This document shows, piece after piece, positions 16,303-25,213 of a DNA stretch of 64,000 bases. A program made the position numbers and the translations under genes. Numbering within the stretch: the first letter of the stretch is position 1; every line of letters starts with the position of its first letter. The stretch comes from Metallococcus carri (lineage in GTDB: Bacteria; Actinomycetota; Actinomycetes; Actinomycetales; Dermatophilaceae): the NCBI RefSeq assembly GCF_011440275.1, contig NZ_JAAOIV010000005.1, positions 62,001 to 126,000 on the forward strand, in the 5' to 3' direction. The notes under the pieces were generated by a model. That model was given only the letters and a program-made list of their open reading frames with translations. It was not told where the DNA came from and made no database searches.

Positions 16303-16597
16303 CTATCGGGTGTAGGTGAGGCGCAGCAGCGGCCGGTTGGTGACCGTCGGATGAGCGTGGGAGGCGAAGTAGCCGTAGTTCGCTTGGGAGTTGTCGCCGG
16401 CGGGGCCGACGACGAAGCCCGTCTTCGAGCCGGAGAACCAGGACGTCGGCACGGTGACCCACAGGCCCTGCACCCGTGCCGTCCACTTCTTCGACACCAC
16501 GGGTGTGCCGGTCACCGACGCCAGGGTTGACGGCAGGGTGGTGCCGTTCAGGGGCGTGAACCTCGCCCAGCCGCCGGTCGGCATATACCAGTGCAGC
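16303..16597 (-). pseudogene. C-terminal fragment of the large tail protein at the duplication junction
   Basis: The last 97 codons of the tail gene at 19881-22799 are repeated here without their 5' part, because the duplication unit ends inside that gene. The frame contains FTPLNGTTLPSTLASV and the terminal LLRLTYTR. It is cut at 16597. Confidence 0.9.
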
Positions 16598-16873
16598 GGG
16601 CGTCACCCGGGTGAGGGTGATCGGTGCGCCGACCGGGAGTAGCTCAGCCAGGTGAGCTTTCGCGGCCTTACCGCCCTCGGTGCGGATCTCGGCGGCGTTG
16701 CACCCGCGCAGCCGGATGCGCAGCTCCTGCAGCACGAGCATGATGGCCAGTCCCGCCAGTTCGAGCGAGCCGAGGGTCACGTCTGCGTCGAGGGTGTCGC
16801 CGTCGATCACCCGGGTGACCGTGGCGGCATACGACTGGTCGGGCGCGAGGACCGCGGCGAGCGGCTCGGTCAC
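16598..16873 (-). pseudogene. Truncated nuclease gene at the duplication junction
   Basis: The first 92 codons are identical to the nuclease at 12876-13295. At 16598 the gene runs into the tail-protein fragment in another frame and stays open to 16058. The catalytic-type N-terminal motifs remain, but the last 47 residues are lost. Confidence 0.9.
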
Positions 16874-17235
16874 GGCTGGCCCGGTCCCGCCGGGTCGTCT
16901 GTCGCGGTGGCCTGTGCGACGGGCTGCTCGACCGGAGTACCGAGCCCGACGTCGGCTGCGGGTCCGGCGACGAGCGCGCCGCCGGCAGCACGATATGCGG
17001 CGACGTCGGAGTTGGGCACGACCTGCGAGGCAACACCACTGCTGGTGCCGTTATATCCGGCCCACCCGGCAGCGACGACGCTGACAATGAACGCCGCCCA
17101 CGTCACGATTTCGTTCTGGCTCAGCGCGCCGGCACCGACGAGCGCCGTCGACACGCCAGTGAGTGCCGCTTGGATACGGTAGCTCTTGGCGACGGGCTGC
17201 GGCTTGGTGTAGCTGTCAGTGGATGTGTTGGTCAT
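16870..17235 (-). CDS. Holin-like membrane protein, copy 2
   Basis: Identical in sequence to the gene at 13292-13657: 121 residues with two transmembrane segments. Here the downstream gene is the truncated nuclease. It would be functional unless the duplication is an assembly error. Confidence 0.7.
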   Translation of the reverse strand: MTNTSTDSYTKPQPVAKSYRIQAALTGVSTALVGAGALSQNEIVTWAAFIVSVVAAGWAGYNGTSSGVASQVVPNSDVAAYRAAGGALVAGPAADVGLGTPVEQPVAQATATDDPAGPGQP

Positions 17236-17951
17236 AGCTTGCCCCTTCCGTTCCAGTGGGTGGCGTTGAGTCGGACCTGCAGCACGGTGGTGAACCACGT
17301 CGACCCCCAAGGTGAGCTCGTGCCGAGCGCGGCTTGCATGGCGGCCTTCGTGGCGGGACCGACGATGCCGTCGGCTTTCACTCGGGCGCCGCGGGCGATG
17401 AGCCACTTCTGCAGGGCGACGATGGTGGCCCGGTCGAAGGAGCCGGTCTGGGCGACCTTGAGCAGCTTCTGCAGGGATCGGGTGGTGCTGTATCCCCACA
17501 CGCCGTCGCAGGCGATGACCGAGGACCGGTCCCAGGCGGGCTTGCCCTCCCAGCCGCCTCGGTACCAGCGGGCGCCGTCGTTGGAATATTGGCCGACGTC
17601 GATGTGCAGGTGATTGGTTTCCCAGTGGAAACCGAGCCCCCAGTGCTTCAGCTTGGGGACGATGTTCGCGTAGAACCAGTCGCGTTCTGAACCGGCGCCG
17701 GTCCAGTTGAGGTCGGCGGCGAATGCGACCGTCTGGCCGAACCACTGGGCGAGCTCGGTGTGCCAGGTCTTCTGGTAGCCGGCGGCGGTCTGGTCGACGT
17801 GCTTGCCGTAGTCGACCGGGTCGTAGACCCCGTCCTCGTAGACCAGGGCGGCCTTGCCGGCGGCCGGGACGAACACGCGCTCAACGAACAAACTGCGGAT
17901 CGTCTCGTGGGTGACCTGCGGTTGGCTGGTGGCGATGCTGCGGTAGGTCAT
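17232..17951 (-). CDS. M15-type peptidase endolysin component, copy 2
   Basis: Identical to 13654-14373, with the HLHIDVG metal site and a C-terminal peptidoglycan-binding domain. It starts in ATGA overlap with the transglycosylase-like gene. Confidence 0.75.
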   Translation of the reverse strand: MTYRSIATSQPQVTHETIRSLFVERVFVPAAGKAALVYEDGVYDPVDYGKHVDQTAAGYQKTWHTELAQWFGQTVAFAADLNWTGAGSERDWFYANIVPKLKHWGLGFHWETNHLHIDVGQYSNDGARWYRGGWEGKPAWDRSSVIACDGVWGYSTTRSLQKLLKVAQTGSFDRATIVALQKWLIARGARVKADGIVGPATKAAMQAALGTSSPWGSTWFTTVLQVRLNATHWNGRGKL

Positions 17952-18724
17952 TGGGGGATCACGACTCCTCGTGAGTAGAGGTACTGCTGGGTGGCGGGGC
18001 CGCAGACCCCGTCGATCTGGAGGCGGCCGAGCTTCTGCACGGCTTTGATGGCGCCCTCGGTGTAGGCGCCGTAGTCGCCGTCGACGGCGACCTGTGAGTT
18101 GAAGCGGCCGCGCAGGCCCTGTTGGAGGGCCTTCACTCGGTAACCGGTGGAGCCGCGGCGCAGCGTCGCGCCCGCCTTGAACCCGGCCGGTGCGGTCGTG
18201 GTTGGCGGGGTCGCCGGGGTGGTGCTGACGCCGGCGAGCAGGCCACGCCACCGGGTGGCGCGCTTCACGATCGAGGCGCCATACAAGGGGGCGCCGTCGG
18301 GCCGGCCCGAGTTGTACCGCTGCCCGGCCCGATTCAGGGTGGCGTCGTCGGTGTGGCCACCGAGGTAGGACTTGACGATCCGCAGCCCGAAGATCATGTT
18401 GTCGAGCGGCAGCCACAGCCGCAGGCCCTGCTGGGCGGCTTGGGCGAAGTAGCCCTTGTAGGTGATCTGGAACGGGCCGACGCCGTTGCTGGTGTGACCG
18501 CTGTTGACCAGTTGGAGGAACTGCCGGTAGTTGGTTTCTGTGACTGCGCCGGCGCCGGCCATGGCACCGCCGCGGTCGTTGCCGTACACGTTGGCGCCGC
18601 CGGACTCTTGCTCACAGAACGCGGCAGCGATCCACAAGGGGACGCCGACCTTGTTGGCGGCGGTGATCAGGGCGTCCGCGTTGGCGCGGATGCCGTTGCG
18701 GGACAGGATGGTCAGCGCCGACAT
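17948..18724 (-). CDS. Lytic-transglycosylase-like endolysin component, copy 2
   Basis: Identical to 14370-15146, with CEQESGG at the active site and a PG_binding_1 domain after a Thr/Pro linker. Having glycan-cutting and peptide-cutting activities on two coupled genes is less usual than a single multidomain endolysin. Confidence 0.8.
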   Translation of the reverse strand: MSALTILSRNGIRANADALITAANKVGVPLWIAAAFCEQESGGANVYGNDRGGAMAGAGAVTETNYRQFLQLVNSGHTSNGVGPFQITYKGYFAQAAQQGLRLWLPLDNMIFGLRIVKSYLGGHTDDATLNRAGQRYNSGRPDGAPLYGASIVKRATRWRGLLAGVSTTPATPPTTTAPAGFKAGATLRRGSTGYRVKALQQGLRGRFNSQVAVDGDYGAYTEGAIKAVQKLGRLQIDGVCGPATQQYLYSRGVVIPQ

Positions 18725-18743
18725 GGGCGCCTCCTTTCATGAC

Positions 18744-18770
18744 GAAACCCCCTGCGCCGCAGGGGGTTTC
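18744..18770 (-). terminator. Intrinsic terminator inside the lysis cassette, copy 2
   Basis: Identical to 15166-15192: a 12-bp GC-rich stem with a 3-nt loop between the coiled-coil membrane protein gene and the transglycosylase gene. Confidence 0.8.
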
Positions 18771-18788
18771 AGTGGTCCGACCGTATGG

Positions 18789-19154
18789 TCAGGTGGTCGG
18801 CTCGGTCGGAGAGTCGGATAGGAACAGCGGGGTAGGTGGACCGATCCGCTTGGCCTCGGCCGGGTTGGACTGCAGCAGCGCGGCGTACATCTGCCGGTCC
18901 TGGGCGATGTGGATGTAGGCGAGCCGGTCGCGCTGCTGCAGCTCCTGGGACCGCGCGTCGGCGAGCCCCTGGTGGTAGGCGACCTGCTCGCGCAGGCTCG
19001 CCCGGACCGTGTCGACGCGCTCCTTGCGGGCCTCTCGCCGTTCGGTGACGAACTGCCGAACCGTCTTGGAAAACACCGCTAGCAGCGCTCCGAGCGCGGC
19101 TACAGCAGAGCCGAGCGCGAGTAGGTACGCCTCGAGGTCAACCCCGCCGATCAC
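18789..19154 (-). CDS. Membrane-anchored coiled-coil protein, copy 2
   Basis: Identical to 15211-15576. One N-terminal transmembrane segment is followed by a charged helical region. GTGA overlap with the upstream gene. Confidence 0.65.
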   Translation of the reverse strand: MIGGVDLEAYLLALGSAVAALGALLAVFSKTVRQFVTERREARKERVDTVRASLREQVAYHQGLADARSQELQQRDRLAYIHIAQDRQMYAALLQSNPAEAKRIGPPTPLFLSDSPTEPTT

Positions 19155-19639
19155 TGCCGAGCTCCCTTGCGGCGGTCGCGGGCGACCATGGCGTCCTGCA
19201 TGTCCTGGGTGCGCCGCCAGGCGAGCAGCGCGTGCAACACGAACACGAGCAGCAGGCCGCCCGGGCCGCGCAACCCGTCCCACGGGAAGCTCGTCTCGGA
19301 CAGGATCTGCCAGTACATGCCCGTCATCAGAGTCCCGTAGGTGAGGGCGAGCATCAGGTGTCCCAGCCAGCGCAGCAGCAGCCACCCGCCGGCCATCCCG
19401 ACCGCGAGCACGGTGAGGCTCGCCACGATGAGCCACCCCCATCCTTGGATCGTGAGCAGCTGCTCGACGATCGCGTAGGTCGTGGAGGTGATCGGCGGGT
19501 CGGTCAGGTAGTCCAGGGCACGCTGCGAGGCCTGCACCATGGACGCGATGATCAGGACTCGGACGAACGCCGCGGGCAGGTCCCGGGTGCGGGACCCACC
19601 GCGCTGCCAGGTAATCGCACCGGCCCGCTTGCCGGTCAC
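19151..19639 (-). CDS. Multi-span membrane protein, copy 2
   Basis: Identical to 15573-16061, with about four hydrophobic segments. The GTG start overlaps the stop of the small protein gene (GTGA). Confidence 0.65.
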   Translation of the reverse strand: MTGKRAGAITWQRGGSRTRDLPAAFVRVLIIASMVQASQRALDYLTDPPITSTTYAIVEQLLTIQGWGWLIVASLTVLAVGMAGGWLLLRWLGHLMLALTYGTLMTGMYWQILSETSFPWDGLRGPGGLLLVFVLHALLAWRRTQDMQDAMVARDRRKGARQ

Positions 19640-19869
19640 TGCGGGGCCTCGGCGGTGTCGGCGCGTGTGTGGTCCTTCACCCACGCCTGGGCGGCGGCGA
19701 CGAGCTCGGTGGGGTCGCCGCCGGCGACGTCGTACTCGGCGAGGACTTTCTCGACCTGGGCGACGGCGCGGGCGCGGATGCCGCGTTTGCGGTTCTCTTG
19801 CTCGAGGGCTTCGGCGAGGGAGGCGAGGTCGGCGTCGCCGAGTTGGGTGGGGTCGATACCGGTGGGCAT
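19636..19869 (-). CDS. Small tail-adjacent protein, copy 2
   Basis: 77 residues, identical to 16058-16291. In this copy it follows the intact large tail gene by 11 bp. It is charged and helical; no family is recognised. Confidence 0.65.
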   Translation of the reverse strand: MPTGIDPTQLGDADLASLAEALEQENRKRGIRARAVAQVEKVLAEYDVAGGDPTELVAAAQAWVKDHTRADTAEAPQ

Positions 19870-19880
19870 AGCGGTGGCTC

Positions 19881-22799
19881 CTATCGGGTGTAGGTGAGGC
19901 GCAGCAGCGGCCGGTTGGTGACCGTCGGATGAGCGTGGGAGGCGAAGTAGCCGTAGTTCGCTTGGGAGTTGTCGCCGGCGGGGCCGACGACGAAGCCCGT
20001 CTTCGAGCCGGAGAACCAGGACGTCGGCACGGTGACCCACAGGCCCTGCACCCGTGCCGTCCACTTCTTCGACACCACGGGTGTGCCGGTCACCGACGCC
20101 AGGGTTGACGGCAGGGTGGTGCCGTTCAGGGGCGTGAACCTCGCCCAGCCGCCGGTCGGCATATACCAGTGCAGCGACAGCATGTAGATCTCGGCCTTGG
20201 TGAGCGTCGCCCCGGACAGAGCCGAGGAGATGGTCTTGGCCTCGCCTTGGATTCCGTTGCCGTTGAACACGATTGCCGACCGGGCATTCCCGGTGGTGGA
20301 CGAGTAGTACCCGGACGGGAGCAGGTTCTTGCCGGTGTAGAACGACGCCACTGAGCCGGACCCGTAGTAGCCCTGAGAGTCGCTGGCCCGCCAGATGGTG
20401 GTGTAGGTCTTCTTCGGCGGTGGCTGGGAGGACTGAGCGACCAGCGTGGCGGTGTCAGCCACCACGACGCCGGTGTCCTCGATGGTGCACCGCCAGTGCA
20501 CCGCGGACCCGGCGCTGGTCATCGTGCAGTACTGCGCCGCGAGCGCGACCAGCAGTTTCACGTTGGTCGGTGACTGCACGTTCGGCATCCACTCGAACGA
20601 GATCTTGCCTGCCACTGGTGCCGCACTCGACCCGGTAGGGGTCGCGGCGGTGTGACTCACCAGCATGTCGTGCAGGCGGGTGCTGGACGTGGTCGGGTTG
20701 GCTGGCTCGGCAGCGGTGGCGTCGGCGCCGGTCCAGGTGACCTGGATCCCGGCGCGTGCCGGGGTGGACCCGCCGGTCAGGGAGGTGACGTAGTAGGCGT
20801 AGGGCATCGACACCCGGTAGGTGCGGCCGGGGAGCACCGTCGCGGAGATGAACCCCAGCCCGGCATACGCCAGGGACGACCCGCCCGTGGTCGAGAAGTT
20901 CTGGGTGGCGAGGCCGGCGTGGGCAAAGTCGGCGGTGGCGATGACGCCGCGGGGGAGCAGGTCGAGCCAGCCCACGTCGGAGTTGGCGTCGTTGAGTTGT
21001 CCGAGCAGCGGCATCCCGGCGATGACCGGGTCCTGTCGGATGAACGCGTCCTCCGCGGTGACGATCCCGTCCTGGGTGACCTCGAACACCGGCGGCGAGT
21101 TGGGCCCGGGGTAGATCGACAGGGTGTCGGGTGCGTCGGACCGACCGAGGTTGGTGGTGAGGTACTGGGAGCCGTCCTCAGCGACCTGGTAGGTGGAGAA
21201 GCCGGCCCCGTCCATGCGGGCGCACTTGGCGAGCCAGTCGCCGGATGTGATGCCGCCTTGGGAGGAGATGGCGATGGAGGCGTTGAGCCAGCCGCCGTTG
21301 ATCTGGTCGGCGTTGATTTTCACGAACTGACCGGTCGCGGCCGCCACACTGCCGGCGTCGATCTGGTCGGCGGTGACCTTCTTCGCGGCGAACAGGTTGA
21401 CCCACATCCGGTCGACGACCGCGGCGGCGAAGCTGCTGGTGTCGGTGACGGTGAGCTGGCCGACGTCGAGCTTCATGATCGCGCCGGTCGCGGCCGCCAC
21501 GCTCTGCACGTCGATCTCGTTCGCCGTGATCTTGTTCGCGGTGAAGATGTCGGTGAACATCCGCGCCGCCACCGCGCTGGAGAAGGTGCCGGAGTTGGCG
21601 ACGATCTGGTCGACGTTCAGCTTGATGAACGCGCCAGTTGCGGCGGCCACGGACTGCGCGTTGACCTTGGTCGCGTCGACCGCGCCGTCAGCGATCAGCA
21701 CCGTGCCGACCGAGCCGTCGACCAGGATCGCGTTGGCCTGCACCGACTTTGCCTTCAGCCGCAACCCGTCGAGCTCGCCGTAGGTGCCGGTGCCGATCGC
21801 GATCTGCGGGACGTAGGTTTCGGAGATCCCGGACGGCTTCCAGCTGGTGCCGTCGGAGGTCCACGACGCGACAATGGTGGTCTTGTTGCCCGCCAGGACG
21901 TACTTGTTCCACACGTCGCCGGTCCGGGTGCCGGCCGCGGAGACGGGCGCGTCGGCGGTGGACCACAGGATCTGGTTCTTGCCCGAAGCGGTGGTCTGCG
22001 CGGCATCGGCAGTGACTTGCGCGGCGGTGAGGGTGGTCTTGATCTGGTCGACCGTGCCGCCCGGTTGGTACAGGTCCACCTGCGCTGCGGCGAGACCGGC
22101 CATCGCGTCGGAAATGGCGGTCTTGTTCGCCGCGATGTCCGCGAGCGCCTGAGTGATGCGGCCGTCGTTGGCGTCGAGTTCGGCCTGGGCGGCGGTCAGG
22201 CGTTGCTCGGCGTCGGCGAGGCGGGCACGGGCTGCCTCGAGGTCTTTGGTGAGCTGGGCGAAGATGGCCGGGTCGACCGCGGAGGTGACGGTCACCTTGG
22301 CGGGTCCGGCCGGGGGTGAGACCTTCCCGGCTTGGGAGCGGGCGACCAGCCACACCCACACCTCACCGGGCGCGGCCGCGAACGTCACAGACGCGCCGGC
22401 GGGCGCTTCGATGGTGCCGACCCGGGTTTGTGATCCGGGCCCGGTGTCGGGCAGGAGCACCGCGGCGGTGGTGGTGTGCACCTCGATGCGGGCGAGGTCC
22501 ATCGGGGCGACAGCGCCACCGACGAAGGTGCCGTCCCAGGTGGCCGTGGCCGACAGTTGCCCGCCGGTCGCAGTCAAGCCCGCCGGGGCCGGTGGGGGTG
22601 GGCCGGCGAGGACGGCATTGGTGTGCGTGCCGTCGTGCTGCAGGCCCACGCGCAGGGTGAGTTGCCCGTCGCGGTCATAGGCCTCGATCGCGCCGTCCTC
22701 GATCGAGGATGCTGCGAGCTGGGGGGCGTTCTGGGCGGCCTGGGCCTTGCGGAGGTCGGCGATCTCGCGGGCGAGTCGGCGTACCCGCGGATCGGTCAT
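19881..22799 (-). CDS. Large minor tail protein / putative receptor-binding fibre
   Basis: 972 residues. The N-terminus is helical (VRRLAREIADLRKAQAAQ), followed by fibronectin-like segments, a coiled-coil region near 180-240 (LEAARARLADAEQRLTAAQ) and several repeats of the type AQSVAAATGAFIKLNVDQI spaced about 40 residues apart between 370 and 510. The C-terminal half is rich in Ser/Thr/Gly, as in fibres or spikes. It is the last large tail gene before the lysis cassette, so a host-recognition role is likely. The duplication border cuts its last 98 codons. Confidence 0.75.
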   Translation of the reverse strand: MTDPRVRRLAREIADLRKAQAAQNAPQLAASSIEDGAIEAYDRDGQLTLRVGLQHDGTHTNAVLAGPPPPAPAGLTATGGQLSATATWDGTFVGGAVAPMDLARIEVHTTTAAVLLPDTGPGSQTRVGTIEAPAGASVTFAAAPGEVWVWLVARSQAGKVSPPAGPAKVTVTSAVDPAIFAQLTKDLEAARARLADAEQRLTAAQAELDANDGRITQALADIAANKTAISDAMAGLAAAQVDLYQPGGTVDQIKTTLTAAQVTADAAQTTASGKNQILWSTADAPVSAAGTRTGDVWNKYVLAGNKTTIVASWTSDGTSWKPSGISETYVPQIAIGTGTYGELDGLRLKAKSVQANAILVDGSVGTVLIADGAVDATKVNAQSVAAATGAFIKLNVDQIVANSGTFSSAVAARMFTDIFTANKITANEIDVQSVAAATGAIMKLDVGQLTVTDTSSFAAAVVDRMWVNLFAAKKVTADQIDAGSVAAATGQFVKINADQINGGWLNASIAISSQGGITSGDWLAKCARMDGAGFSTYQVAEDGSQYLTTNLGRSDAPDTLSIYPGPNSPPVFEVTQDGIVTAEDAFIRQDPVIAGMPLLGQLNDANSDVGWLDLLPRGVIATADFAHAGLATQNFSTTGGSSLAYAGLGFISATVLPGRTYRVSMPYAYYVTSLTGGSTPARAGIQVTWTGADATAAEPANPTTSSTRLHDMLVSHTAATPTGSSAAPVAGKISFEWMPNVQSPTNVKLLVALAAQYCTMTSAGSAVHWRCTIEDTGVVVADTATLVAQSSQPPPKKTYTTIWRASDSQGYYGSGSVASFYTGKNLLPSGYYSSTTGNARSAIVFNGNGIQGEAKTISSALSGATLTKAEIYMLSLHWYMPTGGWARFTPLNGTTLPSTLASVTGTPVVSKKWTARVQGLWVTVPTSWFSGSKTGFVVGPAGDNSQANYGYFASHAHPTVTNRPLLRLTYTR

Positions 22800-24220
22800 G
22801 GTGCTGCCCTCTCCGATCGGGTGACGGTCAGGGTGGCGACGTCACCGGTGTCGGGGCTGATTTGGGTTTCCAGGACGCGCACCCACAGGTCGAGGCGGGA
22901 GGCCCACCCGGAGACGGCGCCGACCAGGCGGATCTGGTCGCCGGGCTGCCATGAGCCCAGCGGCGCGTTCGGGTGGTGGCGGACCACGAGTTGCTTGACG
23001 TCGCCGCGCACGTCTGGGGCGATCCGGGCGCCCTCGGTGGCGGCGGCCCGGTTGGCTGCGGCGGTGGTGCGCAGCAGCTTGTCGGTGACGACCTTCGGGC
23101 GGCGCAGCCTGGGGGAGTCGCCGCGCCAGGTGCCGCGGACCATGGCTCGGCCCTCGCCGGCGCCGAGGGTGATGATCTCGTCGGCATACTCCACGCCGCG
23201 CACCTCGACCGCGGGGACGACTTGCACGTTTTCCCCGACCACGAACCGCAAGTCCTCGCGGCGGCGCCCGATGCCGCCGTAGACGACATGCAGCGTGTGG
23301 GTCAGGTAGACCGTGCCGCCAGCGGTGATCCCGTCGGCGTCGCCCCAGGCGTGCTCCACCCAGTAGTCGAACCGGCCCAGCTGGGCCAGGTCGGCCCAGC
23401 GCTGACCCAGGTCGAAATCGGCGAACCACTCCAGCTTGTAGGGCTCCCAAGCCGACCCGTCGTCGGCGGCCTGGGGTTGTTCGTCGACGATGCGACCGAG
23501 GACCTCCCACCCGGCCGGCAGCGTCGCGGTCGTCTTGGTCTGCTCGGCCACCGCGCCGTCGCTGATCCGCCGGTACACGCACCGGGCGGTGCCGCTGATC
23601 GGTGAGAACGTGCGTGTGGCGACGCCGTAAGCGATCTTCTCCTCGGCGTCGGCGGTGGTCTTGGGCCAGGTGTAGCGGAACCGGGAGCCTTCCGGCAGCA
23701 GCGGGTACCCGGTGGAGCCGTTCCGGAGCATCGGCCACTGCTCGACCGGCAGCAGTCCGAGCCGGATCGGGGAGGTGGGCGGGTCGATGTCCAGGCGGAT
23801 GCCGAGGTTGCCGCCCGGTTGGGACTGCACGTGGCCCCAGATCATCCCGGCGACCTTCAGCGGGTCGACCTGCACCAGGTTCGTGACGTCGCCGTACGGC
23901 ATCCCGGACAGGTACCCGGTGAACCCGTCACAGGAAAGCTTCAGCGACGGGCCGTCGAGGTCGACGTCGACGACGATCCCGCCGGCACGGATCACCCCGT
24001 CGAGCTCGGCATACACCGCCGTCGACCACGGTACGAAGATCCCGTAATCCACCCCGGCCGCCCGGAGCCGGTCGTGCTCGACCGGGACCGTCGCGTCCAG
24101 GTTGTCCACCCCGGACAGCACCTGGGAGATCTGCACGTCCTTCAGCGGCAGGTCGCCGGCCAGGTAGGTCTCGGTGCCGTCACCATTGAGGCGGGTCGCG
24201 AAGTACCGCCACCCGGCCAT
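22796..24220 (-). CDS. Minor tail protein
   Basis: 474 residues starting MAGWRYFATRLNGDG and containing LPLKDVQISQVLSGVDNLDA, a pattern seen in siphovirus tail proteins of the Gp37-like group. It sits between two other tail genes with TGATG and ATGA overlaps. It is probably part of the tail-tip complex. Confidence 0.7.
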   Translation of the reverse strand: MAGWRYFATRLNGDGTETYLAGDLPLKDVQISQVLSGVDNLDATVPVEHDRLRAAGVDYGIFVPWSTAVYAELDGVIRAGGIVVDVDLDGPSLKLSCDGFTGYLSGMPYGDVTNLVQVDPLKVAGMIWGHVQSQPGGNLGIRLDIDPPTSPIRLGLLPVEQWPMLRNGSTGYPLLPEGSRFRYTWPKTTADAEEKIAYGVATRTFSPISGTARCVYRRISDGAVAEQTKTTATLPAGWEVLGRIVDEQPQAADDGSAWEPYKLEWFADFDLGQRWADLAQLGRFDYWVEHAWGDADGITAGGTVYLTHTLHVVYGGIGRRREDLRFVVGENVQVVPAVEVRGVEYADEIITLGAGEGRAMVRGTWRGDSPRLRRPKVVTDKLLRTTAAANRAAATEGARIAPDVRGDVKQLVVRHHPNAPLGSWQPGDQIRLVGAVSGWASRLDLWVRVLETQISPDTGDVATLTVTRSERAAP

Positions 24221-25176
24221 CAGTCAGCGGTCTCCTTGAACTCCAGGTCCAGCACGGACCCGGACCAGTTGTCGGCCTTCAACCCGAGCACCGACGTGCT
24301 GTTGCGGTGGCCCTGCATCTGGAAGCTGACGTTCTGCACGCCCCGATACTTCGGCGGGATGTACATCTCCTCCGCCACCGTTACCGACATACGGGAAGCG
24401 TTGGTGGCGGCGACGTTGTCGAACGCGAAGGTTTGGGTGTGCTGCTCGAAATCGGTGCCGGTCCAGTCACCCCACCCCACCCACAGGGAGCCCTGGCAGT
24501 TGCCGGCCGGGGCGATCATCTGCAGCCAGTCAGCGCGGATCGCCACCCGGGTCGCCCACGAGGGGATGTCCACCCGGCGGCCGCCGCCCTGATTCGGGAA
24601 GTACTCGGTCGTGGTCGCGGTGAGGGTTTCGATGCCGGCCGCCGTGTTCGGGTTCGGCAGCAGCACCCTTTCCTTGCGCGGGCGAGCCAAGGTCCGCAGG
24701 TCGGTGATCATCGCGCCCGTGATTGCCCCTGTCGAGGCGGGGATGGTGATCTTTGCCAGCGGCACGAACGGGTACGGCAGCCCGGTGATCGAGCCGACGC
24801 GCTGCAGCGAGCAGTACAGCGCCGCGAGCGGGTCCGCTGGTGCCTGGGAGTTGTCGAAGTGCCAGTCGTCGATCTTCAAGATGACGTAGTCGGTGCGCCC
24901 ACCAGACGACCCGGTGGCCGGGATCGACACCTGCACCGTGGCGTCATTGATCGCCGCATACGACTGCGACGCCGGCGCCCCCGAGAACCGGTTCGCCAGC
25001 AGCGCGCCACCAGGGCCGACGTTCACCGCAGCGCCCGGCGTCGACAACGCCGACACCCGAAGGTCGCTGCTGGTGACGATCCCGTTCGCGCCGCCCGTGG
25101 CAGCCCACAGCACCATCCGCAGCATCGACGCGGGAACGCGGCCGCCGTCGACGGCATACGCGGGAATCAGTGCCAT
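24220..25176 (-). CDS. Minor tail / baseplate protein
   Basis: 318 residues from an ATG with an AAGGAG ribosome site. The N-terminal half (MALIPAYAVDGGRVPASMLR) has the build of tail-tip or baseplate-wedge proteins of actinophages. The C-terminal half looks like a beta-sandwich. Its stop overlaps the next start (TGATG). Confidence 0.65.
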   Translation of the reverse strand: MALIPAYAVDGGRVPASMLRMVLWAATGGANGIVTSSDLRVSALSTPGAAVNVGPGGALLANRFSGAPASQSYAAINDATVQVSIPATGSSGGRTDYVILKIDDWHFDNSQAPADPLAALYCSLQRVGSITGLPYPFVPLAKITIPASTGAITGAMITDLRTLARPRKERVLLPNPNTAAGIETLTATTTEYFPNQGGGRRVDIPSWATRVAIRADWLQMIAPAGNCQGSLWVGWGDWTGTDFEQHTQTFAFDNVAATNASRMSVTVAEEMYIPPKYRGVQNVSFQMQGHRNSTSVLGLKADNWSGSVLDLEFKETAD

Positions 25177-25213
25177 GGCGTAACTCCTTGTCAGACAACA
25201 AGATTCAGAGGTT

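Larger units (their letters stand above)
13020..16597. repeat. Copy 1 of the 3,578-bp tandem duplication
   Basis: Bases 13020-16597 repeat at 16598-20175 with a constant offset of 3,578 bp, and every coding region compared is identical. The unit runs from inside the nuclease gene to inside the large tail gene. Only a one-base match is seen at the junction. Perfect identity means a very recent event or an assembly artefact. Confidence 0.95.
16598..20175. repeat. Copy 2 of the 3,578-bp tandem duplication
   Basis: Identical to 13020-16597. This copy joins the intact tail gene on its right side, while copy 1 joins the intact nuclease gene on its left side. Each copy holds a full set of hydrolase, membrane-protein and terminator elements. 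Confidence 0.95.
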
